Shown: positions 35,342-47,289 of the stretch, piece after piece
Layout: each line of letters starts with the position of its first letter
How positions within the stretch are numbered: the first letter of the stretch is position 1
DNA from: Corticium candelabrum
Taxonomy: Eukaryota; Porifera; Homoscleromorpha; Homosclerophorida; Plakinidae
Direction: 5' to 3'
Assembly (NCBI RefSeq): GCF_963422355.1
Contig: NC_085105.1
Location: 4,417,651 to 4,481,650 of the forward strand
Length of the DNA: 64,000 nt
Notes under the pieces: model-generated
The model's input: only the letters and a program-made list of their open reading frames with translations
Databases searched by the model: none
Told to the model about the DNA's origin: nothing
Translations under genes and position numbers: made by a program

Positions 35342-38300
35342 ATGGATCTAGCCTCAACAGCAGATAGTGGACCTCCTGCAAAGAAGGTGAAATTGCCATC
35401 TGGCATGCCGGCTAGCTACACAACATGGGCAAGTACTCGGTCGTGGCTGACCTACCGGCTAGGTGAAGATGGTTCACTGCCAAAATTGTTCTGTAAAGTG
35501 TGTTGCCAGCGGTACGATAAAACAATGTTACCTGGAGGACACAACAGGGGAGCATGGTCTACTAGAGGCTGTACTCGACTGAAGCTAGACGCAGTAAAGG
35601 AGCACGAGGAGTCTTGGCTACACAAGCAAGCTATTGGTCACAGCAAACAAGCTGCACGTGTAGCTGAAAGTGGTGGCATTCAAGGAATGCAGATACAGCA
35701 CATCCGAAACAAAAACAAGCAACAGGATGCTGCAATGTTGAAATGCCTGCAAGCTCTGTACTGGATAGCAAAGGAAGATATTGCTTTGAGGAAATGGCAT
35801 AGTTTGAAAGAGCTACTAGGCCAGGTTGGTGTTGATCTCTCCGCTATCAGACTGGGTAAAAATGCACACTACGACAGTGACCAAATACTAGGAGAATTTC
35901 TGGAAGCTCTCGCTGAAGTAGTTCATGATGAAACATCGTCTCTTATTCAGCGATCTGCATTTGTGGGAGTCATGGCAGATGAGACAACTGATGTTAGCAA
36001 TATCTGTCAGCTTGACTTACACCTTCGCATTGTTTGTGATGGTGTAGTTAGGTCTCGTTTTGGTACTTTCCAACCCGTACCTAACACTACTGCCTACACT
36101 TTGACCAATGCAATATGTGAGTGGTGTGAAGACCGTGGAGTCAACCTCCGTCGTCTGCACTTTGGCACAGACGGAGCAAGCAATTTTACTGGCCGCCACA
36201 GTGGCGTTGCCAGCCGAATGAAAGCAGTCAATCCACATCTTGTGCATGTGCACTGCGTTTGTCACCGTGAGGCCTTAGCAGTATCTGACGCGTGCAAAGA
36301 CGTCCCCTACTTAAATAACGTATTCCAGCCAACGCTGGGAGGAGTATTTCGCTTTTTTCATAACTCGCCAGTGAGAGAAGCAGCTCTGCATGCTGTACAG
36401 GTACTGTTTGACAAAACTGAGACTTACCTTAAAGAACCCAAGTTTGTACGGTGGTTGTCGCATGAGGCTGCAGTAAAAGCCTTTGTAAACTGTTTCCCAG
36501 CATTGATAGTAGCTCTTAGCCGCGAAGCCTCTGAAAGAAAAGACGCTGCTGCAAAGGCATACCTTGCTCATATCTCAAAGGTAGAGTTTGTTGCTTCCTT
36601 GCTAATGCTTCAAGATTTGCTACCTCACCTGACTCGGCTTTCGAAAGTGTTTCAAAAATCCAGTTTCAACTTTAGCGATTTGCAGCCAGCACTAGATGTA
36701 GCTATGGCATCCGTAGAGCAGCTCCGAATAATGCCAGGGTCTAACGAGCAACAACTTGAACAGTTTCTGGAGTCTGCAAATCTTACGATCCGAGACTTAG
36801 ATCTTAAGAGACGCAGATGGAGAGAAACAGTTCGAAATACTTATTTTGATAAACTTGAGCAAGGTTTGAGAGACCGATTTCCTGCAATGCCGTTGCTTGC
36901 AGCATTAAGCATATTTGATCCTGTAGCAATTATTGAAATGTCAATGTCAGACGTGTCTTCTTTTGGCAACGATCATTTGGAAGTTTTATTAAACTTACTC
37001 GGTCAACCTCACCAAGTTAGTGTTGACGGTGTTAAGGAAATTGTTAGGCCACTTGTAGATTCTGCGGATACCAGAGTGGAATGGGTACATGCAAAATCTG
37101 TCATCAGAGCAGACACACGATTTCATCAGTGCAAAGCTAGTGCCGAGCTAATAGCCACACTTCATCGACATTATTCATGGGACCTACCAAACCTTCTCAG
37201 TGTTGCTGATTGGGGTTTAGCTATACCATTGTCAACTGCAGATAGCGAACGCGATTTTAGCAAGCTCAAAATTATAAAGAATGCTCGTCGAAACCGTCTA
37301 CAGTATGCTACTCTCAATCGATTGATGCAGATATCTGTTGATGGTCCTCCAGCAGCAGAATTTCCGTTTCAGACTGCTCTGCGGAAGTGGCACGGGAAAA
37401 AGACAAGGCGGGTACCCTCTAAAAGCTACACACCGGTGTCTGTACCAGCAGCGTCTCAACATTCTGTAACAAAGTCGTGTTCTAGCAGTTCAATGCTTGT
37501 TCCAATTTCGGCTACCACTGGTTCACCTGCTCCAAGTCCCCTTGGGGAAATACTCACTGACCCCCTACCACCTGGCAGTACCAGTTCTGCCGTGCCTACT
37601 GTCTCATCATTGGTTCCTACTTCATCACCTGTGACACTTGCAAAGCAGAAAACAATCAAAACATTCTTTTCCAGCGTAGCGTCTTCAGAGCAATCACCAT
37701 CACCGTTGTTACTGAAGGAAAATAAACAACACCGCACACTTCCAACTAGCATTACAGTATCAGCTGCTGTTCCTGCTGCATCTGTTCCTTGCAGTACAAT
37801 CCCTTCGGATGTAACTGATAAACAATTTGGACGGCAAGTGGTTTTGCTTCCACGCCATCAATGTCAGAGTCGTATAGACGGTAGAAATGGTTCAAACGCG
37901 TGCACAATAATTTGTGCCTTGTTTTGCAAGGAACTCATTTCAACCGAATCAGCATTGTGTGGCAATTGCTCTCACCTTCAGTCAATGATGTGCAACTGCA
38001 TGATGGAAGGAAACAAGATGTACGATCGATTAGGACTAACAGGTATGTACTCGTGCAGTGAAGTCGTCAACCTCAAACCTGCAATAGGGGTTTCAATCTG
38101 TCAAGACTTCTTTATAACGCCTGAACAGTGTCATGAAATTTTTGACAACCTTCAATCACAGGCAGAGTGCAACGTAAATGGTCGTTCTGCAGGCGTGCTA
38201 GTGATTCATCCGTTTTCTTTTGCTGTAGCAGTAGACCGTGGACTTACAGTTTTTTTTGACAGCCATTCTCACGGCGAAAACGGTGCTCTTCTTGCTATTG

Positions 38301-38419
38301 TTTCGTTTGCTGATAGCAAGGCTTATTTCGAGAAGTTCCTAAACACGTACTATGCTTTCTTGAAGTATGATGGCAGTGTAAGAGGAAAGTACGCTCAACT
38401 TAGTATATTGTGCCTCTAG
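35342..38419 (+). CDS. hAT transposase fused to PIP box and possible USP-like cysteine-protease domain, 1025 aa
   Basis: Cut-and-paste transposase with an unusual tail. The start is the ATG at 35342; the frame is open further upstream but without ATG. Zinc-binding N-terminus: CKVCC at 51-55 with KEHEESWLHKQ near 86-96. The RNase H-like core has D213 (VMADETTD), D277 (FGTDGASN), HCVCHREALA (304-313) and the hAT dimerisation end LLSVADWGLAIPLSTADSE with E636, up to about residue 665. This is the ZNF862/C17orf113-like branch by overall look. A Ser/Pro-rich linker (690-830) contains QKTIKTFF (769-776), a perfect PCNA-interacting peptide pattern. Residues 835-1025 add a globular domain with NGSNACTIIC (C854) and VFFDSHSHG (D973, H975). 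This resembles papain-fold deubiquitinases whose catalytic Asp and His are two residues apart, as in herpesvirus tegument USPs. No stop or shift; the fusion is one frame. Confidence 0.85.
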   Translation: MDLASTADSGPPAKKVKLPSGMPASYTTWASTRSWLTYRLGEDGSLPKLFCKVCCQRYDKTMLPGGHNRGAWSTRGCTRLKLDAVKEHEESWLHKQAIGHSKQAARVAESGGIQGMQIQHIRNKNKQQDAAMLKCLQALYWIAKEDIALRKWHSLKELLGQVGVDLSAIRLGKNAHYDSDQILGEFLEALAEVVHDETSSLIQRSAFVGVMADETTDVSNICQLDLHLRIVCDGVVRSRFGTFQPVPNTTAYTLTNAICEWCEDRGVNLRRLHFGTDGASNFTGRHSGVASRMKAVNPHLVHVHCVCHREALAVSDACKDVPYLNNVFQPTLGGVFRFFHNSPVREAALHAVQVLFDKTETYLKEPKFVRWLSHEAAVKAFVNCFPALIVALSREASERKDAAAKAYLAHISKVEFVASLLMLQDLLPHLTRLSKVFQKSSFNFSDLQPALDVAMASVEQLRIMPGSNEQQLEQFLESANLTIRDLDLKRRRWRETVRNTYFDKLEQGLRDRFPAMPLLAALSIFDPVAIIEMSMSDVSSFGNDHLEVLLNLLGQPHQVSVDGVKEIVRPLVDSADTRVEWVHAKSVIRADTRFHQCKASAELIATLHRHYSWDLPNLLSVADWGLAIPLSTADSERDFSKLKIIKNARRNRLQYATLNRLMQISVDGPPAAEFPFQTALRKWHGKKTRRVPSKSYTPVSVPAASQHSVTKSCSSSSMLVPISATTGSPAPSPLGEILTDPLPPGSTSSAVPTVSSLVPTSSPVTLAKQKTIKTFFSSVASSEQSPSPLLLKENKQHRTLPTSITVSAAVPAASVPCSTIPSDVTDKQFGRQVVLLPRHQCQSRIDGRNGSNACTIICALFCKELISTESALCGNCSHLQSMMCNCMMEGNKMYDRLGLTGMYSCSEVVNLKPAIGVSICQDFFITPEQCHEIFDNLQSQAECNVNGRSAGVLVIHPFSFAVAVDRGLTVFFDSHSHGENGALLAIVSFADSKAYFEKFLNTYYAFLKYDGSVRGKYAQLSILCL

Positions 38420-38603
38420 CGGTAACTGACAGAACATTCTAATACGAGTTATTATCATAATGATTGAGTTAATTAATAGTTGGAAACGTAGTTGCTACGT
38501 GATGCGTCTTCTACTTCTACGTCTCATTGTAATTTCCAAGTAATAGCAACATTGCAGCAGAAATACATACACAGAAATTAGCTGTTTCCGTGCAGAGTAC
38601 TCC

Positions 38604-39620
<1,017 letters not shown>

Positions 39621-39622
39621 AT

Positions 39623-42600
39623 TCACTGCAACGCTCTATGATATACTACATTTTTTGTTTTTCGCTTCGGTGCGTTGATAAAGAGGCTGCTAGGTCTGCC
39701 AACTCTTGAGCACCCAACGTATAGTTGCCCGTGCGAAAAGCAAGGTGTTTGCAAGTCTAACCCAACAACTTTCAATGATTGACCTTGTGATTTATTGATG
39801 GACATTGCAAAGCAAACTTTTAGTGGAAACTGCAGTCGTTTAAATTGAAAGGAAAGGTCCGATGGTATGAGTGGTATTCTTGGTATGAAGATGTCTTTTC
39901 CTTGAGCTTGTCCTGTCAGTATGGTGGCTTCAAGAACGTGCGACAAAATCTGTTTAATGATGAGTCGTGTTCCATTGCAAAGATCGGGAGCATCCAGATT
40001 TCGGAGAAGCATAACCGGGCACCCCACTTTCAATATAAGATTATGCGGTGGCATGCCAGGAAGGTCTAAGGAATTTAGGAAATCGGTTGGATACTACACA
40101 GAATCCGACATGTCCACAACTGTGTCAATAGGCTTTAGCAGCTGTTCTTTTCCAGGCAATTGCATCAGAAGTTTTTCATTGATTTTGCTGGCCATGTCAT
40201 TTCTTGGTGCAAGGATAGCACGCTCGCACAACCACTTGTGGTTCTTGTAGTTTACAGCCAAGTTGGGAAAGACTTTTCCGCTAAGTGCCTCTACACTGTT
40301 AACTAATTCTCTACATCCGGGTGGTATGGTTACCAGTCTGCTCTCATCAGCAGTCAGTTCGCCGTTTCCAATTGATAGCAGCATCGATGAAAACTCTCCC
40401 GCTGTTGCGTCCCCTTCAAGATACACTCTCATGTTAGTAGACAGGGTGAGAGTTTGGACTTGCTGCCGTAGAAAAGAAGATTTAAGGCAAGCTGAAAGTT
40501 CATCTGCCGGGGTTCCCCTCTGTATGACTGGCAAAGTTTGCCGGAAATCACCAGCAAGTAAAACGGTTACACCGCCAAAAGCTGTTTGTTGTGTTTCTCT
40601 GATATCTCTTAGCGTGTGATCAAGAGCCTCCAGCCCCAGCTAGTTTGCCATTGTGCACTCATCCCACACAATCAGCTGACATTGCTTTAGTATTGTGGCA
40701 ATTCCTGTACCCTTAGCGATGTTACAGGTTGGCGTCTCCGTATGTGCCAAATTTAACGGAAGTTTGAAAGCTGAGCGGGCAGTCCTGCCTCCGGTAAGCA
40801 AAGTTACGGCAATTCCCGATGAAGCAACAGCAACAGCAATCTTCTTTTGTGCCTCACCTTAGCAAGTAAAAGGTTGAGGAGGAACGTCTTGCCTGTGCCA
40901 CCAGGTGCATCTAGAAAGATAATACCACCAGATCCACTCTGCATGTTGTCTAGGATGACGTGATAAGCCGCAGCTTGGTCTGGCATCAGTAATGGTTCGT
41001 TGCTTGATACGTACGCTGTAAGCTCGTCTTGGTCATAGTTGGTCTCTCTGATCAAGTCTCTGCAATTGCATACCTGCTGGTCTCTCTGAGGTGTCGGCAG
41101 ACCATACGTTCTAAGCTCGTGGCCTCCTAATCTAATAACTATGTCTTCCAACAGTATGAGTGCTTGGTTGAAGCAAGGTCCTTTGCTAAGATTGTGATAG
41201 CGCGCCTAAAAATGGAGAAGGAAAGGTTAGAGTTGCAGTTGCTGTAACCTGTAAGTTTGTAGGTAACAAATTCTTACCTCAAGTAGTATGTCTTCCGCTA
41301 AGCTCTCTTTCTGTTTATCCCACAGGCTTTTTGGGTTTCCCGGCCCACACGTGACGATCATAGTGCCAAACAGATTTCTCAGCATGCGGGGAGAGCGACT
41401 GAGAGCAGCTTCTTCTAGAGTTGCACTCCAGTGACCTTCATCCTCCAACAAACCCCTCATCGAGTAAGCTTCTCTTAAAGTTGCACACTTGAATTGATTG
41501 ACCATTCTAAGATCTTCATGCGATGTCGGCCCTCTGACTATGTGAAGGAGAAGGCGCAAGCAATAGCATTCAAATGCGCTTGGGTGGATAGTGTACACTC
41601 TACCAAGAGTGTCACATGACTTGATTCCTGGATGTCCTTCCACGTGGATGCCCTGGATGCGTCATTTCCATTTCTTACTGAATCTGTCCCATCTGTAGTA
41701 TCGTGGCACATCGCAGTACAATACAGTTTTGGCAAAGTCGTTTTCTCGGCAGAGGTCGAAGAATGCTGTCAAAGTAGTTTTAGGCGGCTCTGCTATTCTG
41801 TCTCTTACGTTGTCTTCGGTAAAATACACACGTTGCCCATTCTCCAGGTGCACGTACAAATGCTCCACTGGTGAATACCTGTGATGAATTGGGAAGTCGA
41901 GAATACGCCATGTTGCTTCACTGCTGCAGATGTATCTTCCAATCTCGTACCTTGAAACCTCATTCCTCCTCATTTCTTGCCGTTCAAGCCCGAATACTGC
42001 CGGATCGCTACCTATGTTGACGTATTTACATATGTACTTTATCGATTTTACTGTATTGCAGTACTCAACACTAATGTGCGCATTGAAGATCTTGGACAGA
42101 ATAGGGCAATAAGGGACCACCCACTTGTTGTCAATTTCCACTTCGGTGCAACCTAAGATTGTCACTTTTGCTGTAAATCCACCATCTCCAGCCTTTCTTC
42201 TGCGGTAAATTGGGTACCCGTCGTGCCCTGTCTGAGTCTCCTGGAGAAGCTCTCTTGGATATCGTTTCGTACACTTGCCGTCTTTCATGCATGGCGACTT
42301 TCGGTTTAGTGCACCGTATGGCCCAGGGATCATGTGCTTCTTGATGATGTTGTAGAGCACTGAGTCTTCTTCGGGGTTGGGTATCTCTGCACTAATAATA
42401 GGGTTGACATCAGCAGGGTGGAGTTTCTCCTCAAGCCACACCAAGATATGCGAATGGGGGAGGCCCCGCTTTTGCCACTCGATGGAGGACATGTGACCGC
42501 GTGTTGTGCCAAAGATGGCACCGTTGATGAGCAGTTCCATTAGCTTTTAAACTTCAGGTGAAAGACTCTGGCCAGAAGGTCGTGTCTGTTCTGGGATGTT

Positions 42601-44187
42601 TGTCCTCTCATCAACTCATTTTTTATCTCCGGCCAAGAGGGGTTGCATGTAAATGTTATAAAAAGATCAGGACGGCCGTACTTTCTGACATACGTCATTG
42701 CATCTTGAGTCTTCTCATGCATGTACCTGGGACCGTCAGTGAAAGAAGATGGAAGAATGACTGCTCGTCCAAGGTCAGTATCTTGGCTATCCTGGACGAG
42801 AGCATCTTTTAGATGGATGTAGCTGTCGACTCGTAATTTGCTCTGATTGTGGCGTATGTAGCGGAGACGTTCTCCCTCAATCTTAGCGTACATATCGACT
42901 AAAAACTGATGGAAGAGGTTTTTGGTTCTAAGTTGGTGGTTAAAATTGTTGGTTCTCACCATGATTCTGTAGGCGTAGAAGTTCATAGCCGATACTTTCT
43001 TGTTGGTAGGCAAATCTGTTCTTGGGTCAACTTCACGCAGTTCGAAATTATATCCATCTTCGCCGCGACAGAAGAGTAGCGGGTACCGAAGCGCATCGTA
43101 GGATCTGTGGGTTTCGGCGACTCGTTGAAGCTGGTCGTTGCGCTTTTGCAGAACAATGTCACGCTTGTTGAAATTGTTGGCCAACGATGAGAACAGCAAC
43201 TTCATCTGTCAGTGGAGCGTTAAATCGTCTTGGATGTTCCATGGTTGGAGCTTTGTCTGGTCGAATAACTATGCGGTTCTCTGGTAGGTCCATCTTCTCT
43301 AGGGCAGTCTTGAAGCTCGCCACATAGTTGATTACGTTGTGGAGCATCTCCTGAAGAGACAAAATGATGTCAATCTTCACACCAGGCACAGCTCTGCATC
43401 GTGTCTCAGCTTGTTCTTGTTTATGACCCATAAAATAGATCTGCAGAAACTCTGGGTTTTCTCCTGACTGAGGTTGCATGTCACCAATTCTGTGGTAGAC
43501 CTGACCCTGAACTTTAAAGGTGGGCATAAATCCTGGTAGACAAACTCTTTCTGTACATCCAAAGCTTGTCATCTGGAATGCAGAGTTGTATTTTCTGATG
43601 TTATTAACAAATTGCTTTGAATCGTGATTCTCTAAGAGAAGCAAAGATTTGAGCGGCTCGGGGATGTTTGTGATAAGAGGCAGATTGAATTTCCCATTTG
43701 AGCAACACATTCCCGGTGCTTCGCCAACCCATTTTAGGGCATGGTAATACTGACACTCTTTGGACATTGCCCCAATCTGTACATCAGCATGTCCGCTGTA
43801 ATCCATCGATTGGTCGTAGTTAAAAGCTCTCCTCTTCCATCGTTCAACTGTTGGTTTTGATTCCTTCTTATCTCTGAGTCTTGCCTGTCGCTGATCTGGT
43901 GTCTCTTCTTGTCGTGCTCGTGCAGTGCCTTCTCTGTCAGCAGACATTCTTGCTTGTCGCTGCTCTGGTGTCTCTTCTTGTCGTGCTCTTGCGGTTATTT
44001 CTCTGTTGGCAGATAGTCTCTCTTGCCGCTGCTCTGATGTTTCCAACTCTCTCGCTCTGGCTGTTCTGTCATTGTTCATGGCTAGTCTCAACTCACGGCT
44101 AACGGCTGTTTCTTCAGCTCTGCTGTTTCGTATTCTCTTCGCAGCTGATGTGCGACGGCCAATTGCTACGCGTTTTGGCCGTCCCAT
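39623..44187 (-). pseudogene. Helitron RepHel (HUH Rep + Pif1 helicase), decayed, with one intron
   Basis: Rolling-circle transposase. The ATG at 44187 starts a basic, Glu-Arg-Gln repeat-rich N-terminus (ARARQEETPEQRQAR-type repeats), then a Cys-containing region (MCCSNGKF). The next frame gives VAETHRSYDALRYPLLF and KYGRPDLFITFTCNPSW, then EWQKRGLPHSHILVW (HUH motif HSH) and KYICKYVNIGSD (Tyr motif region). The helicase part has GGTGKT (Walker A), the complement reads VWDECTMAN and LLAGDFRQTLPVIQ, then STNMRV, and it ends with [12 protein letters not shown] and [13 protein letters not shown] intron of 72 bp (41277-41206) joins ILLE to ARYHNLSKG. Frameshifts near 43190, 42540, 41650 and 40830 and a TAG at about 40093 kill it. 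Element ends were not identified. Confidence 0.88.
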
Positions 44188-44529
44188 GTCGTTAGTAATC
44201 GATTCTTAAATTGACTCATCTGCTACTATCACAAATCCCGCGCATTTTTACAAAACCCGGATGTAGATAGCTCACGCATGCGTGGCCATGTCCAAACTAC
44301 GATTAGTCAATTAATTAATTAATTAATTAATTAAAATTTAGTTGGCACCTTGCTCCGAAGGCCTCTTTTAGTTTACTACGAACGTTCGAACGTCAGCAAA
44401 ACTTCGCTCTGGCACGCAATTGTCTGCAGCTACACTTATGCGCGTAGTATGTAGTTAATTAATTAAACGGTAGGTTTCTAGACACGTTACAAACGACGCA
44501 TTTAGTTGATCAGCGAATGCATGACCCGT

Positions 44530-45038
44530 CCTTCTAGAGACAGAGTAGTGTTTTAGCGGAAGACGCGCGCAGTGTATGGGCACGTCACGTGCATCTTTGT
44601 TGCGAGGTCCCGGATATGCTGAATGAATTCGAATCTTGCTCTTCGCGCTTGTTTCGATCGAAATCGACACACTCCCCGTGTAGTGCTTGCTGCAGAAAAC
44701 GTGCAGGTTGGATTCGGTGCAAATGCAATCAGAATTTGGAGAGAAACGCAAGCGCTATAAGAGTAAGTTTCGTCGGCAAGAGATATTCGATCGCTCGAAG
44801 CTTTGCGAAGGACGACGATGCATACGGTCTACACAGGACTGGTGTGGGCGTGTGTTCAAATGAACCGGAATGCGTAGCGTTTGCGTCATCGAGAAATTTT
44901 ACGCGGGGGTCGACCACTCGAAAGGGGACCCGGTGCGTAATTGTTTTTAATTTTTTTACGCAAACCTTCCCCTGTGCGTGCCGAGTGTGCGTGCCGATTT
45001 CGGTTGCAAACGGACAGAAGACGTGGCCTCCAAACGCG

Positions 45039-45085
<47 letters not shown>
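44530..45085 (-). mobile_element. Diverged copy of the 601-bp Helitron family
   Basis: The complement matches the interior of 17323-17890, including the (GT)n array (here (CA)n at 45042-45085) and the CGGGACCTCGCAACAAAGA region. The 3' hairpin is degraded (only AAGGACGGGTCATG remains) and no CTAG end is present. The 5' TCTACTATATAAAG start is absent because sequence beyond the CA array differs. It is a truncated copy. Confidence 0.7.
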
Positions 45086-45090
<5 letters not shown>

Positions 45091-45161
45091 GAGCAGCTGC
45101 CCAACCGCAGACTATGTAAGTTATTCAGTTTTCCATGATATTGCACAACAGCCGTAAGGAA

Positions 45162-45932
45162 CGGATAATTGAACGCCTGAATCGGATAATTGAACGCCCA
45201 ATTCGAATAATTGAACGCCAAATACTATAGAAGAGCAACTGAAAATCTGTTTCCTTAGTTCCCGCGTTTGTTTGACAGAAACTATTGCCACGTAACGCAA
45301 CCATTGTTACACGAATTATCACTCAATAGGTAAAGATAGAACACCATCGCTCGCCAAACACAATGCTATCCGAGCATTTACTAGTATATTAAATTAGATT
45401 AGATATATACGTGCGTCAGCACTTGTCATATGGATTTACGGCAAAACAGAAAGACGAATCGACAAAACGACGATGCCAGATGAATGCAATTTTGACTCCG
45501 TAACATATGCGCTAAAAATTGAAGCAAGAGACCCCTTTCCAGGGGTTGACTCAATTGTAATTTATTGGCGAGATGAGTCAAACGACTATCGATTTTGCTT
45601 CCTTACGCGACTAAAGAGCAAAAAAGACTGATTCGTGACAAACGGAATAAAAAGGAAAAGCTGAAAGAAGAGAAAAGTCTGTTTTTTGAGTTTCCGCGCG
45701 TTACTTTGACAGAAATTATTGCTACGCAACCATTGTCACGTGACTATGCGATCATTGTTACGCGAATATCTCAGTAAACGAGTGAGACGAGTGAAGCGTG
45801 AACGAAGAATTGAAGACAACTCTAGTATTTTCGTTCAATTATCCGAACTCGACTTTCAATTACACGATTCCGGCAATCAATTATCCGAATTGGGCGTTCA
45901 GTTATCCGACTCAGGCATTCAATTATCCGATG
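45162..45932. mobile_element. Inverted-repeat element with 21-bp repeat arrays at both ends
   Basis: The left end has three tandem 21-bp units (45162-45224; unit CGGATAATTGAACGCCTGAAT). The right end has 4.6 units in the opposite orientation (45836-45932; CAATTATCCGAACTC...). The outermost two units on each side are near-perfect inverted copies, and the similarity extends inward (AATACTATAGAAG versus its complement). The arrays translate as heptads, e.g. QLSELGVQLSDSGI on the plus strand. A left-end copy recurs at 46445-46486. The class is unknown. Confidence 0.6.
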
Positions 45933-46381
45933 TTTTGTCCTAATTAGAAGTACCAAATATAGAAATAATTATTTTAGTCGCACATTTCTTTCATGACGTC
46001 TTTCTATGATGCTCGCTCATGTTTCAGCTGAACAATAAATGATTGATTCAAGAAAGGTGGGAATGCGAAGTAGTAAATTCGAGCTCTTGATTAGCTAAAA
46101 CCCGCTACGACGCATGATGGACTGTTGCATGCATGGTATCACGCAAGACGCGCGATTTACAAAGTATGCGGATTACACCACGATTGACAGAGCAAGGCGT
46201 TGTTGTAGGCTTCCTAGATATGTAGATTTAGTTCGCTCACAACAGCTTAGTTAGACCTCCGTAGAAACGTGGGACACCAAGATTGGTGCAAAAAAATTAT
46301 CCTACAACACACGCTAGAAATTCACGCTAAAGTCAAGATTAATTACAAATTATTGCGTCTATACAGCTGATGAATGATGAT

Positions 46382-46640
46382 ATTTGAGCAGCTGCCCAAC
46401 CGCAGACTATGTAAGTTATTTAGTTGCACAACAGCGGTAAGCAACGGATAATTGAACGCGTGAATCAGATAATTGAACGCAAAATACTATAGAAGAGCAA
46501 CTGAAAGACTGTTTTCTGAGTTCCCTCGTTTGTTTGATAGAAACTGTTGCTACGTAACGCAACCATTGTTACGCGAATAGGCAAAGACAGAACACCATCG
46601 CTCGCCAAAGACAATGCTAACCGAGCATTTACTAGTATAT
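46382..46640. repeat. Second copy of the left part of the 45.1-kb repeat
   Basis: TTTGAGCAGCTGCCCAACCG and the following sequence repeat 45089-45370 in direct orientation. The copy carries only two 21-bp units (46445-46486) and the same ACACCATCGCTCGCCAAA and GAGCATTTACTAGTATAT words. The intervening 1.3 kb is thus bounded by direct repeats. Confidence 0.75.
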
Positions 46641-46784
46641 ATGTTAAGATATGATACATCTGTTTCTAGATAGTACATGTGTATTTGTGGACACTCATTC
46701 ACACGCATACATGCATGACTTAGATAGTTAGCATTGTGAGCCTTTCAATCTAGTTGGCTAAGGCAATTAAAGCAGATGGGGTAG

Positions 46785-46787
<3 letters not shown>

Positions 46788-46833
<46 letters not shown>

Positions 46834-46851
46834 TGTGTGTGTATGTGTCTT

Positions 46852-46902
<51 letters not shown>

Positions 46903-46993
46903 GTCTCTCTCTCTGTTTGTCTGTCTGCGTGCCTGCGTGCGTGCGCGCGAGCGCGTGTGAAGCTCACACATGTGTGTCTGTGTGGTGTGTGTG

Positions 46994-47041
<48 letters not shown>

Positions 47042-47121
47042 TGTGTGTAGACATGTGTGCATGCATGTTGTTGTGTGTACGTGCATGTTGTTGTTGGTAT
47101 GTACGTGTGTCTGTGTGTGTG

Positions 47122-47162
<41 letters not shown>

Positions 47163-47265
47163 GTCTGTCAGTCTTTCACATATATTATCAATAATGATTG
47201 CTGTTTGTCTGTCTATCTGTCTGTCCATGTGTCTGTCACATATATTATCAATAATGATTGCTGTT
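46788..47265. repeat. Compound (GT)n/(TCTG)n/(GTGC)n microsatellite cluster with a 29-bp duplication
   Basis: GT (46788-46840), TCTG (46852-46898), GTGC (46995-47040) and TCTG (47121-47168) arrays. CACATATATTATCAATAATG with following GATTGCTGTT occurs twice, at 47178-47206 and 47238-47266, each preceded by TCTG-type repeats. The 3' end of the next retroelement abuts this array. Confidence 0.9.
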
Positions 47266-47289
47266 ACAACGACGAAATAATTTAAAAGT

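Noticed and set aside
44530..45085. A second complete 601-bp Helitron
   Set aside because: The 3' hairpin is degraded, no CTAG follows, and the 5' TC start is absent, so only a truncated copy is claimed.
46750..47285. Cys-Val, Ser-Val-Cys-Leu and Thr-Asp-Arg-Gln repeat frames
   Set aside because: Microsatellite translations; the same patterns recur at 15.0, 17.3, 50.3 and 60.7 kb on simple repeats.
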